64,000 nucleotides of DNA from G963668605 sp963668605 (lineage in GTDB: Bacteria; Acidobacteriota; Terriglobia; Bryobacterales; Bryobacteraceae). Below are positions 33,812 through 41,972 of the stretch, one piece after another; positions within the stretch are counted from its first letter, which is position 1, and each line of letters opens with the position of its first letter. Position numbers and translations under genes: made by a program. The notes beneath the pieces were generated by a model. It was not told the DNA's origin and did no database searches. It worked only from the letters and a program-made list of their open reading frames with translations. The DNA lies in NCBI GenBank assembly GCA_963668605.1, contig OY764903.1, positions 5,270,001 to 5,334,000 of the forward strand, given 5' to 3'.

Positions 33812-34177
33812 CTACTTCTTTGAATCCACTACCAACGCGATCGTGGCCTTCTTGCGCGAATCGAAGGTGCTCAAAGTCTTTGTGCCGCTCGACTTCCCGT
33901 CATGCGTTGCTTTGAGCTCGTAATCGACGTTGAAGCTCAGGCCCTGGAACTGATACTTCCCGTCCGTTTGCGTGACAAATGAGCGAATCTGAAGGCCCTT
34001 GAGGTTCTTTAATTGCACTACCGCGCCCTCGAGCGGGCTGCCCGCTCCATCGGCTACGGTCCCCTCGACGCTGCGCACGGCGGTTTCGTCGTTCAAGCCC
34101 CTCTGCGCCGGCGACGAGACGGGGAGCCAGAGCCAAAGCAGTGCAATCGCGAGAACTGTCCGGCAAGATTTCTTCAT
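33812..34177 (-). CDS. Small secreted protein with carboxypeptidase-regulatory-like domain
   Basis: A 121-residue exported protein. The signal peptide MKKSCRTVLAIALLWLWLP is followed by one beta-sandwich domain of the carboxypeptidase-regulatory/CnaB type (EGTVADGAGSPLEGAVVQLKN, TDGKYQFQGL). No catalytic residues exist in this fold. I chose ATG 34177; an upstream ATG seven codons earlier lacks a better context. A second gene of the same architecture lies 26 bases upstream, suggesting an old duplication. Function unknown; in this group such domains often serve as binding or scaffolding modules. Confidence 0.78.
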   Translation of the reverse strand: MKKSCRTVLAIALLWLWLPVSSPAQRGLNDETAVRSVEGTVADGAGSPLEGAVVQLKNLKGLQIRSFVTQTDGKYQFQGLSFNVDYELKATHDGKSSGTKTLSTFDSRKKATIALVVDSKK

Positions 34178-34202
34178 ATGGCTCCGAAAAAGCGGCACGC
34201 GT

Positions 34203-34604
34203 TCACTTTAGGCGCGGTGAGAGTTGGATGGACAAGTCCACCCGCTCCTCGCCCTGGATTACAACCTGCTTATTGGACGTCTCAAACCCGTCCGCGGTAA
34301 CGCTGAATGTGTAGCGCATGGGCGCGGCCGGTACACGGATCGCAAACTCTCCCCGGGTATCCGAGACGGCTCGAATCTTCTTCGCTTTCGATCTTGCGCC
34401 GGGCGCCGCCTCCTCTTCGAGAGTAATTGTGGCTCCCGGCAGCGACAGCCCAGTATCGCGGAATACGGTGCCGACGATCAACGCCGTGGGTGCAGGGGTC
34501 GCTTTCCGTTTCTCGCGAGCGAATCCGGAGAAGGCCGCGGCGAGTGCCAGCGTTACTATGAAAAAGGTACGGCGCAGACTACTGCCACTCGTCCTCTTCC
34601 TCAT
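34203..34604 (-). CDS. Small secreted protein with carboxypeptidase-regulatory-like domain
   Basis: A second small exported protein, 133 residues from ATG 34604. After a basic N-terminus and hydrophobic run (FFIVTLALAAAFSGFA) comes a regulatory-like beta-sandwich (VGTVFRDTGLSLPGATITL, SDTRGEFAIRVP, ADGFETSNKQVVI). The start is uncertain: the open frame extends upstream into the acidic gene, but those residues are Met/Arg/Thr-rich products of reading its repeats in another frame. With the chosen start the two genes still overlap by 26 bases. Confidence 0.7.
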   Translation of the reverse strand: MRKRTSGSSLRRTFFIVTLALAAAFSGFAREKRKATPAPTALIVGTVFRDTGLSLPGATITLEEEAAPGARSKAKKIRAVSDTRGEFAIRVPAAPMRYTFSVTADGFETSNKQVVIQGEERVDLSIQLSPRLK

Positions 34605-34818
34605 CTTCCTCATCCTCATCGAACTCGTCGTCATCCTCATCGTCGTCGTCATCCTCGTCATCCTCGTCCTCATCGTCTTCGTCGGACTGGAGATCCAAGG
34701 GATTCAGACTGTTGACGCTGAGCGCCGCGCCGCATTCGTCGCAACTCAGGACGTCACCTTCATCCAACTCTTCTTCTTCCACGTCGAGAACGGCGTCGCA
34801 AACCGGACAATTCACCAT
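34579..34818 (-). CDS. LysW-like zinc-ribbon protein with polyacidic C-terminus
   Basis: A 79-residue protein. The first 45 residues look like the amino-group carrier LysW: four zinc-binding cysteines (Cys4, Cys7, Cys26, Cys29 in CPVC and CDEC), an acidic spacer, and the SVNSLNPLDLQ stretch that matches the end of the LysW globular part. Then follow 34 residues of which 31 are Asp or Glu, and the protein ends EDEWQ. Classical LysW/ArgW ends in EDWGE and uses its terminal Glu to carry the substrate; here the end is Gln, so carrier function is doubtful. No lysX, lysZ or lysY is in the window. The tail is encoded by simple GAN repeats and may vary in length. Confidence 0.75.
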   Translation of the reverse strand: MVNCPVCDAVLDVEEEELDEGDVLSCDECGAALSVNSLNPLDLQSDEDDEDEDDEDDDDDEDDDEFDEDEEDEEEDEWQ

Positions 34819-34887
34819 GGTAGTTTCTCCCTCGATAGCCGCAAATCTGTTTTAACCGAAAAGCCCGCGTGATGCAAACGGGCAACT

Positions 34888-35391
34888 CTACTTTTTTGCC
34901 TGGCGACGGCGTGTGGTTGGCGGAACGACTCCCTTCAAACGCAGGTACAGAAATAATTGCGAACGATGTGTGAGCTCGTGTTCCTTTATAAACTGCAACA
35001 TCTCCAGCCGGGTCACACGTTGGCCGTCGAAGCGCGTGATGATGGCGGAGAAAAACTCGGGCGGTCGGACGGCGAGTTCGGCGCTGCGCCTGGCCAGCGA
35101 TTCGCGCAGGGCGGCTGCCAGCGCCGCCACCGTTGCGTCCGGAGCAAGCGGCGAAACATGCTGCCTCAGCATCTCGCGAAACTCCGGCGTTTGCAGATTA
35201 TCCACGCCCGCCAGGAGCAATCCGCAGAGGCCATCGCTGGCCTCTAGAATATGACGGGCGATCTCGCCAAACGTCATCAGTTCGGCCGTAGGCCGGAAGC
35301 CGAACTCGCCGGGCGGAAACTCCTCCACCGCGGCAGCCGTGTCTTCACGAATTGTTTTCCACGAATCGAGTACCGTCTCAAGTCGAACCAT
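34888..35391 (-). CDS. DinB-family putative metal-dependent hydrolase
   Basis: A 167-residue DinB/YfiT-like four-helix protein. The three metal-binding histidines are seen as His47 (ARHILEAS), His138 and His142 (HELTHRSQLFLYL). Family members are thiol-transferases or hydrolases, often using bacillithiol or mycothiol; substrate here is unknown. It lies 69 bases upstream of the zinc-ribbon gene on the same strand and may share its transcript. Confidence 0.88.
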   Translation of the reverse strand: MVRLETVLDSWKTIREDTAAAVEEFPPGEFGFRPTAELMTFGEIARHILEASDGLCGLLLAGVDNLQTPEFREMLRQHVSPLAPDATVAALAAALRESLARRSAELAVRPPEFFSAIITRFDGQRVTRLEMLQFIKEHELTHRSQLFLYLRLKGVVPPTTRRRQAKK

Positions 35392-35437
35392 ACATTTGCC
35401 ATTCTAGCAGCGAGTGGGCGGGATGCAATCGGGCCGT

Positions 35438-36097
35438 TCACATCCAATATTCCCAGCGCTGCGCGACCAGCACATAGGCAGAGAGACAGGCGTTGGTAAC
35501 GGCGTGGGCAAGAATGCAATCGCCCAGACTGCGCGTGCGAATCATCCACCAGTTATAGGCGATACCTGCCATCAATCCGACGTCCCAGAACGGACCGTGC
35601 TCGGAGGCGAACAGGGCCGCGGAAATCCAAAACGCCGAAGCGCTGAAGGCGCCCAGCGGGACGCTCAAAAAGTCGGGGCGGATCAGCCAACGCATCAACC
35701 AGGCGCGCCAGAACAGTTCCTCCAGAATGGGCACCAGAATCACCGCGCGCAGCAAGCGGAAAGCAATCACCATACCGTCCTGCCGCAGGCCCGGCGACAA
35801 TCCGCTCTGCACCGCTCCCGTCAAGGCGTTTCGCAGAAGCCAATGCGAGCGCCACGCCGGAGCAAGCAGGTCTGGTCCGATCCAGACGGCGAAAACGACG
35901 ATACCCAGCGCGATGGAAGCGGCTGGGCGCGCCACGCGCAGGTCGATCACACGCCGCGAGGAAAGCCACAGCACCGCGCTCAGGATCGCGACCCACAACG
36001 GATATTCAAGAGGGCCGAGCGTGAGCCGCGGCAGCACGGCAAGCGACGCTGCAAAAACTGCAAAGGGAAGGACGTAGGGGATGGAGGGATGCCGCAT
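35438..36097 (-). CDS. CPBP-family CAAX-type intramembrane protease (PEP-CTERM associated type)
   Basis: A 219-residue membrane protein with about seven helices. Motif 1 of the CAAX/CPBP family is EELFWRAW (Glu126, Glu127), motif 2 contains His in FASEHGPFWDVGL, and the last is the His in LAHAVTNACLSAYV. The FWR variant and length match the subgroup linked to exosortase/PEP-CTERM systems (TIGR03008-like). No exosortase is present in the window. Next to it lies a TPR lipoprotein of the same system, which supports the link. Confidence 0.82.
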   Translation of the reverse strand: MRHPSIPYVLPFAVFAASLAVLPRLTLGPLEYPLWVAILSAVLWLSSRRVIDLRVARPAASIALGIVVFAVWIGPDLLAPAWRSHWLLRNALTGAVQSGLSPGLRQDGMVIAFRLLRAVILVPILEELFWRAWLMRWLIRPDFLSVPLGAFSASAFWISAALFASEHGPFWDVGLMAGIAYNWWMIRTRSLGDCILAHAVTNACLSAYVLVAQRWEYWM

Positions 36098-36173
36098 TGG
36101 ATTGTCGTTGAACTGTCATTGGAACGGCGAGGCTGGCTGGGTTGCGGCCACCGTCAGCCCCGCCGGAACTCAA

Positions 36174-38489
36174 TCAGCCGAGTTTTCCCATCAGAACTTT
36201 GATCTTCGAGGACTCGTCGTTGTTCGGCCTGTTCTTGATGCAGGTATCCAATTCTTTCCTGGCCTGTAGCTTGTCGCCCTTTTGATACAGCGCCATGGCG
36301 AGATGCAGACGCCAGGTGACGTGCGTGGGATTCTTCTGAACTAAGTCGCGAAAAATCTTGATCGCATCGTCGCTCAAGTTCTTCTTGATGTAGATCCAGC
36401 CCAGGGTGTCGGCGACGTTGGCGTCGTTGGGCAGCTTCTGCTTGGCTCTCTGCGCCAGCGTCAAGGCCTGGTCAAGGTCGGAGCCGCTCTCGGCCATGAT
36501 AAACGCGAGATTGTTCAGGGCGACAACGTTGTCGGGCTGGACCTTCAGTATCTGCTCGTAGACCGGCTTGGCTTTGTCGCCCTGGCCGGTCGCTTCGAGC
36601 ATGAGCGCGAACATCTGGTGCGCATTCCCGTCGTTGGGAGCGATCTCCCGCGCCTTCTTGAAGCTCTCTAGCGCGGCTTTGTAGTTGCCCGCTTGGCGAT
36701 AGGTCTCGCCAAGCCGGATGAACAAGTCAGCGCGGCCGGGCCGCTTTGTGGAAAGCGTGGTCAGTTCTTTGATGGCAAGCGGGTAGTCGGCGGATCGCAG
36801 TGCGATGTTCGCAAGGCTCAGCCGCAAATCCTCACGATCCGGATTCTTCGCAAGCTCGCCCTCCAGCATCCCGATCGCCTGTTGCGTGCGGCCCTGTGCC
36901 AGATAGGTTTCCGCTAGCAGCAAAATGCTGCGCGGATCCATCGGCGCTTCTTCGCGCAGCTTGGCAAAGGCGGCCTCGGCTTCCTTGTACTTTTTCTCTT
37001 CGAAATCCAGCAGACCTAACTGGAAGCGCGCATCTCTCGATCTCGGATACAACCTGGCAATTTCGGTCAGTTCCTTGCGTGCCTGATCGTAGTTGCCGAG
37101 CGCTGGCGTCGACATCGCGCTCGTGCGGATGAGGCGCGCGACCAGGTTGCCCGGTGCAAACTTGAGGGTCTCGTCGGCCGCACTGAGCGCAGCGGAATAG
37201 TCACCTTTCAACAGGTGCAACTGCGCCAGCGCCAGCCGGGCCGGCAGATAATCGGGCTGGCTGGTGATGGCGTCCTGGAACTGCAACTTGGCCTGCTCGA
37301 GGTCCCCCTTCGCCAAAAACGCGCGTCCGAGATTGAACTTGAGTACGGGGTTTTTCGGCATCCCGGCGAGCACGGATTGCAGCTCCGTAATCGCCCGATC
37401 GATCTGCTCCCGGCTTCCGCCGTTGAGCACCAACGCGGCGCGAATCGCAATTGCTTCATTGTCCTTCGGGTCGTCTTTCAGAATAGACTCCACGAGCTGC
37501 GTGGCTTCCGGCCCCTTGCCCTGTTGCACGAGCGCCTCAATCGTGCGTTTCTGGAACACGTGCCGTTCCGCAGCATCCTTGGCAGCCTTGGCGCCCTGCT
37601 CGTAGTACTTGGCGGCCTGATCCAACTGCCCGAGACGGAAATAGAAATCGCCGACGTCGCGGATTCCCGTGGGATATTCCTGCGGCTTCGAGAGAATGGT
37701 CTGAAACACAGCCTCCATCTCAGGCCGCTTTTGCAGACCGGCGAAGTGGGTCGCCAGGCGGATCTGGAAGTAGACATCTTTCGGGTTGTTCTCGATCCCC
37801 AGCTTCAAGACCGCCTCGGCGTCGGCAACCCGTTTCTTCTTCATGTACTCGAAGTAAAGAACGTTGTAAATGTCCTTGAAGCCCTTTTCGCGGGAGATCA
37901 GATCGCGGGCCAGTTTCTCGCCCTCGTCGAACCGGTCGCGGTTGTCGAGTAGCTGGACCAGCGCAATCACAACATCCCGTTGGAACGGCTTGATCGACTG
38001 GGCCGACTGAAAAGCCTGGAGCGCTTCCTCGACCTGCCCTCTCGACAGCGCAAGGTAGCCTTTGAGTCGGAATCCGCTGAAGGACTTGGCGTCCATCTTC
38101 AGCAGTTCATCGGCCAGGCCCTCCACCTCTTCGAGTAGTCTCTTGGGGCGTTTCGGATCTCCCAGATAGCCGAGCAGGCAAAGGTCGGCGAGCGTCGTCT
38201 TCACCTCCGCATTGCCTTTGAGCAATTCGTTGGCGCGCAGCAGCGAGCGGTACGCATCGGAGGCCCGGCCCAATTTCAGGTCCGTTTGTCCGAGCCGGTA
38301 ATAGGCATCTCCGTTGAGGCGATCCTTGGAGAGCGCCTGCCGGTAGAGCAAAGAGGCCTCTTTATACTTGCCTTTCTCGAAGTATTTATTGCCGTTTTCG
38401 ACGTACTTCCTGCTTACAACTTTCGGATCGCGGTTGCACCCTCCAAGCACTAGTACAAGGGCAATTAGCACTGCGGAAATGGATTTCAT
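36174..38489 (-). CDS. TPR lipoprotein of PEP-CTERM system type (PrsT-like)
   Basis: A 771-residue exported lipoprotein. The lipobox is VLGGC with Cys18 as the lipid-modified residue. The rest is a continuous array of about 20 tetratricopeptide repeats, for example YFEKGKYKEASLLYRQAL, YRLGQTDLKLGRASDAYRSL and LGWIYIKKNLSDDAIKIFRDL. Length, N-terminal lipobox and repeat pattern fit the PrsT group (TIGR02917) that occurs with exosortases. Such proteins are thought to scaffold polysaccharide or sorting complexes in the periplasm. It lies 76 bases upstream of the CAAX-type protease gene and could be co-transcribed. Confidence 0.8.
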   Translation of the reverse strand: MKSISAVLIALVLVLGGCNRDPKVVSRKYVENGNKYFEKGKYKEASLLYRQALSKDRLNGDAYYRLGQTDLKLGRASDAYRSLLRANELLKGNAEVKTTLADLCLLGYLGDPKRPKRLLEEVEGLADELLKMDAKSFSGFRLKGYLALSRGQVEEALQAFQSAQSIKPFQRDVVIALVQLLDNRDRFDEGEKLARDLISREKGFKDIYNVLYFEYMKKKRVADAEAVLKLGIENNPKDVYFQIRLATHFAGLQKRPEMEAVFQTILSKPQEYPTGIRDVGDFYFRLGQLDQAAKYYEQGAKAAKDAAERHVFQKRTIEALVQQGKGPEATQLVESILKDDPKDNEAIAIRAALVLNGGSREQIDRAITELQSVLAGMPKNPVLKFNLGRAFLAKGDLEQAKLQFQDAITSQPDYLPARLALAQLHLLKGDYSAALSAADETLKFAPGNLVARLIRTSAMSTPALGNYDQARKELTEIARLYPRSRDARFQLGLLDFEEKKYKEAEAAFAKLREEAPMDPRSILLLAETYLAQGRTQQAIGMLEGELAKNPDREDLRLSLANIALRSADYPLAIKELTTLSTKRPGRADLFIRLGETYRQAGNYKAALESFKKAREIAPNDGNAHQMFALMLEATGQGDKAKPVYEQILKVQPDNVVALNNLAFIMAESGSDLDQALTLAQRAKQKLPNDANVADTLGWIYIKKNLSDDAIKIFRDLVQKNPTHVTWRLHLAMALYQKGDKLQARKELDTCIKNRPNNDESSKIKVLMGKLG

Positions 38490-38568
38490 AGGAGTCCTTC
38501 ACGACATTGTCTCTACTTCACCACACTTCGCGAAGGGGCGCAATTATTCCACAGGGGATTATGCGGTG

Positions 38569-41500
38569 CTAATCTACCCAGACAGCGGGAACCGCGGGTC
38601 CAGTGACGGGGCTATCGACGCCACCTACGCGGAGCGTCACCGGCAGCGCGCTGCCCTTTGACGAAATGTGAGCGCCCGGAACGCGGACGTCGATTCTGTA
38701 AACGCCGATCAGACCCGGTTCGAGGCCGCTCCAGTCGACGATGATCTGCGCTTCCTTGTAGCGCGGATCGCCGAAAAAGACCGCGACGGTGTCGGTAAGC
38801 GCCAATGGATCCTCCGGAGACGGCATGCCAGCGACCACCTTGCCGCCCTTGGTCGGGCCAAGTCCAACACCATACATCACCAGGCTCTCGTCGCGCTTGG
38901 CAGGCTTTTTCTCCGTAACCGGAACTCCGTCGTGGTGGAAAATGGACGGTGACCCGTCACCGTCGACGAAGATCGCCGGCGCATACTTCGACAAGCTGAC
39001 GTTCAGCGTTTGGGATGCGGCTTTCTTCTCAATCGAGTGCACCACTAGCGGGAATCGGGAGGCTGCCGTGGCTGGCGGAATCTGTGCGTTGATCTGGCCG
39101 GGAGCAGTCATCAGCAGCGGCAGCGGGAGGTTGTTCAACGTGACGCACACGCCTCCAAGAATCGTCGGCAACGGCGACGTCGAGGCCGATTCCGTCGAAC
39201 CGAGATTGCGTCCGAAGATCGAGACCAGGGAGCCCGGCGCAACCTTCGTCTGATAGCTCGCCATGTTCACGACACCGCTTTGGTTGATAACCGGACGGTC
39301 GCCCGGCGAAGCCGGATCGAGCGGCACGATGCTCAGACCGCTGGTGGTGAGCACATAGGCTGTCGTTCCCGCCGAATCGACGGCCATGGCCTTGCCGATC
39401 ACATTCACACGCTGATTGGCGACCACGCTCGAGACCGGACCTTCCAACGCCGATGCCGAGCGCAATGTCGCTCCGGTGTTGGCGTCCACGAGTTCGACGA
39501 CGGGCGTCTCCGTCAATAGGACGTTATTGCCCGTTCGCGCCGGCTGAGCAAAGCGGGCGAATGTTGAATTTCCAACGGCTGCAACCGCCGCGATCGGGCG
39601 CACGACATTGGTCGGGGTGGCGCCCTGCCGCGGATTCGGCTGGGTCACCGACACTGTGCCGGCCGTGAGAATGGGCGTCAATGTTTCGTTCAGAACCAAC
39701 CCGTTCACCAGGTAATAGCGGCCGCGCGGGCCCGCCGCCACCGGGCCGTAATAGCCCTGAATGGGAGCGCTTAACACCTGCCGGCGCTGCACGTATTCAT
39801 CCGCAAGGGCGTCGTACAGGTAGGCGTAACCCTGCCCGTCGAGCAGCAGCGCATATTCACCATTAGGAGTTGCCGTCATCTGGCGAGGCGCGGGAACCGT
39901 GGTCGTCTGGATGATCGGGCTGATCTTGCGCGGAATCGCCTCATCGCCAATCACGGTCCAGAGTGTCCCGTTGGACATCACCACCTGGAGTCCGCGTTGT
40001 GTCGCCGCGATCACGTTGGGGGTCAAAATCGGCAGGTTGCCGTTAAACGGAATCGGCGGGAAGCGCACGCGGCCTATCGTGGCCATCTTATTCAAATCGA
40101 CGATGCTAATAGTCTCACCGCCCGTGTTGGCGACATACAAAGTGTTGGCGTCCGGCGTGATCGCCATGGCGTGCGGCAACTGTCCCACCTTGATGGGCGC
40201 CAGGAACGTCTTCTGGCGCATGTCGAAAACCTCGACGCGGTTCAAACCGGAGTTGGAGATGTAAAGACGCTGCCGCGAGGGGTCGAACGTCATGTCCATC
40301 AATCCTTCGTTGACCGAGACGCCCGCTTCCACAGGCAGCACCGTGGCCTTGGCCTCGGTTTCGCGTTGATTCTGGAACACGCGCAACAGTGGCGGGATGT
40401 TGATAGCTTCCGGCGATTGAATCAGAAAGTCGTGCGACAAAGTTCCGGGCGATCGCGTCGCCAGCGGGTTGAAGCCGAGTTGTAGGGTCGGGCCGTCGGG
40501 TGTCTGCACTGTCCTCACGGTGGGCGCCGTCTGCTGCAGGGTTGCCTGCGCGTTGCCCGCTCCGGTGACCGGCGGCAGTACAATGACAACTCCGCCACCG
40601 CCGATGATGCCGCCTCCCGGACCGGTGGCGCCGCCGAGTCCGCCGGGACCCGTAGGCAGAGCGCCCAAAACCGAGGCCGAGACCGTCATGCGGCCGCGCC
40701 CGTCGTTGCGAACCAGAACCTCGCCCGTCCGCATCGCAGCGGTCACTCCGCATTGATCGTTGGCCAACAGGCTGGCCACTGTCACCGGCGTCGCGATCGG
40801 GTTCTGCTGAAACTGCGCGAGGCTGATCACCGTAAAGCCGGAATCGGACAGGCCGAAAAGGTTGCTGCCATCTGAACTGGCCACCATCTTACCTGCCAGG
40901 TTCTCGGGCAACTGCAAGCCGAGATTGATCAAAAGATTGTCCGGATCGGCTACGAAAAGCTGGGTCACGTTGGCCCGCGCCGGCGGATTCTGGATCGGGG
41001 CGATATTGAAGGCCGCAAAGACGTAGGCTCCATCCGGCGTAAAAACGCTGCCACCCTGGTTCTGCTGCAAATTGAACTGCTGCGCAACTTGATTAAAAGT
41101 TTGCGTCGTTAGAGTTGTGGAGAGCGGGAACGGGGCGTTGGCCGCATTCATCTGCGCCAACACGGTCAGGCTCTCCGTATCGAACAAGCGCAGGCCGACC
41201 ATGAATTTGGACCCGTCGGGCGAAACTGACAGCACAGTCGACAGATCGCCGACATAGCGGCTTTTGATCACTGCGGCCGAGGCTACGTCATAGACAAACA
41301 CCACGCGCGTCGACTGATTGAAAGCGTTTAAGCCGATGATCCTCGTCCCATCCTTGGTGGCGATTAACTGGCTTCGCGTCGCCAGGAAGATGCGGCCCGC
41401 AAGTGCCGGAAACTGTGGAGGCAGCGGCGCCGGAGGCGTGATGAGCACATTGGAGACATTCGCGGAATCGACGGAGTTCGGGTCATAGAGCAACAGCGTG

Positions 41501-41922
41501 TTCGCCGCATTCCCGGGACCGGTGCCGATGGTCGTAATCAGCACGCGTCCGTCGCCGCCCACCGCGACACCCTCCGGTTTGGCCTGCAGGCTGATACGGG
41601 TGACGACCTCCGACTTGTCGAGATCAATCACGTTCAGCGCGGAGCCGTTATGCGAGGCGACGTACAGGTTCTTGCCGTTTTGCGACATCGCGGCCGAGAT
41701 GGGCAGAGAGTCCGTGCGGATCGGGTTGAGGAAGCGCCGTTGGAGAATCGAGTACACCTCGACTCGGTCCTGGCTGCCATTTACCAGATAGAGTTTGCCC
41801 CGGGCCTCGTCCAGAACGAGGTCGGAAGCGCCCCCCACGAGCGGCACAACTGTTCCAATCGTGTTCGCTAAAGATAAGCAAACAAAACACGTGGCTGCAA
41901 TAGCCCAACGAAATACATTCAT
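38569..41922 (-). CDS. Secreted double beta-propeller protein with Solibacter C-terminal domain
   Basis: A 1117-residue exported protein. After the signal peptide (MNVFRWAIAATCFVCLSLA) come two YVTN-type propellers that are copies of each other: LDEARGKLYLVNGSQDRVEV then LYVASHNGSALNVIDL in the first half, and FDPSRQRLYISNSGLNRVEV then LYVANTGGETISIVDL in the second. A Gly/Pro-rich linker (about residues 425-455) separates them. The last 230 residues, beginning VVNMASYQTKVAPGSLVSIFG and ending near PAVWVD, are the TIGR03437-type domain known mainly from Solibacter relatives. Function unknown. It is alone on its transcript as judged by gaps of 79 and 50 bases. Confidence 0.88.
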   Translation of the reverse strand: MNVFRWAIAATCFVCLSLANTIGTVVPLVGGASDLVLDEARGKLYLVNGSQDRVEVYSILQRRFLNPIRTDSLPISAAMSQNGKNLYVASHNGSALNVIDLDKSEVVTRISLQAKPEGVAVGGDGRVLITTIGTGPGNAANTLLLYDPNSVDSANVSNVLITPPAPLPPQFPALAGRIFLATRSQLIATKDGTRIIGLNAFNQSTRVVFVYDVASAAVIKSRYVGDLSTVLSVSPDGSKFMVGLRLFDTESLTVLAQMNAANAPFPLSTTLTTQTFNQVAQQFNLQQNQGGSVFTPDGAYVFAAFNIAPIQNPPARANVTQLFVADPDNLLINLGLQLPENLAGKMVASSDGSNLFGLSDSGFTVISLAQFQQNPIATPVTVASLLANDQCGVTAAMRTGEVLVRNDGRGRMTVSASVLGALPTGPGGLGGATGPGGGIIGGGGVVIVLPPVTGAGNAQATLQQTAPTVRTVQTPDGPTLQLGFNPLATRSPGTLSHDFLIQSPEAINIPPLLRVFQNQRETEAKATVLPVEAGVSVNEGLMDMTFDPSRQRLYISNSGLNRVEVFDMRQKTFLAPIKVGQLPHAMAITPDANTLYVANTGGETISIVDLNKMATIGRVRFPPIPFNGNLPILTPNVIAATQRGLQVVMSNGTLWTVIGDEAIPRKISPIIQTTTVPAPRQMTATPNGEYALLLDGQGYAYLYDALADEYVQRRQVLSAPIQGYYGPVAAGPRGRYYLVNGLVLNETLTPILTAGTVSVTQPNPRQGATPTNVVRPIAAVAAVGNSTFARFAQPARTGNNVLLTETPVVELVDANTGATLRSASALEGPVSSVVANQRVNVIGKAMAVDSAGTTAYVLTTSGLSIVPLDPASPGDRPVINQSGVVNMASYQTKVAPGSLVSIFGRNLGSTESASTSPLPTILGGVCVTLNNLPLPLLMTAPGQINAQIPPATAASRFPLVVHSIEKKAASQTLNVSLSKYAPAIFVDGDGSPSIFHHDGVPVTEKKPAKRDESLVMYGVGLGPTKGGKVVAGMPSPEDPLALTDTVAVFFGDPRYKEAQIIVDWSGLEPGLIGVYRIDVRVPGAHISSKGSALPVTLRVGGVDSPVTGPAVPAVWVD

Positions 41923-41972
41923 GGCTAGACCAGTATAACCCTACCCGGCTCGTAAAGTTTCGCCTCCCGGGT

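Noticed and set aside
34605..34673. N-terminal Met/Arg/Thr-rich extension of the second regulatory-domain protein
   Set aside because: It results from reading the GAN repeats in another frame; a normal signal peptide begins at ATG 34604.
34318..34872. Plus-strand frame encoding a very hydrophobic Leu/Ile/Val chain that looks like a membrane protein
   Set aside because: It is the antisense of the Asp/Glu-rich tail of the zinc-ribbon protein; GAN codons read backwards give hydrophobic residues. No ribosome-binding site or family match.
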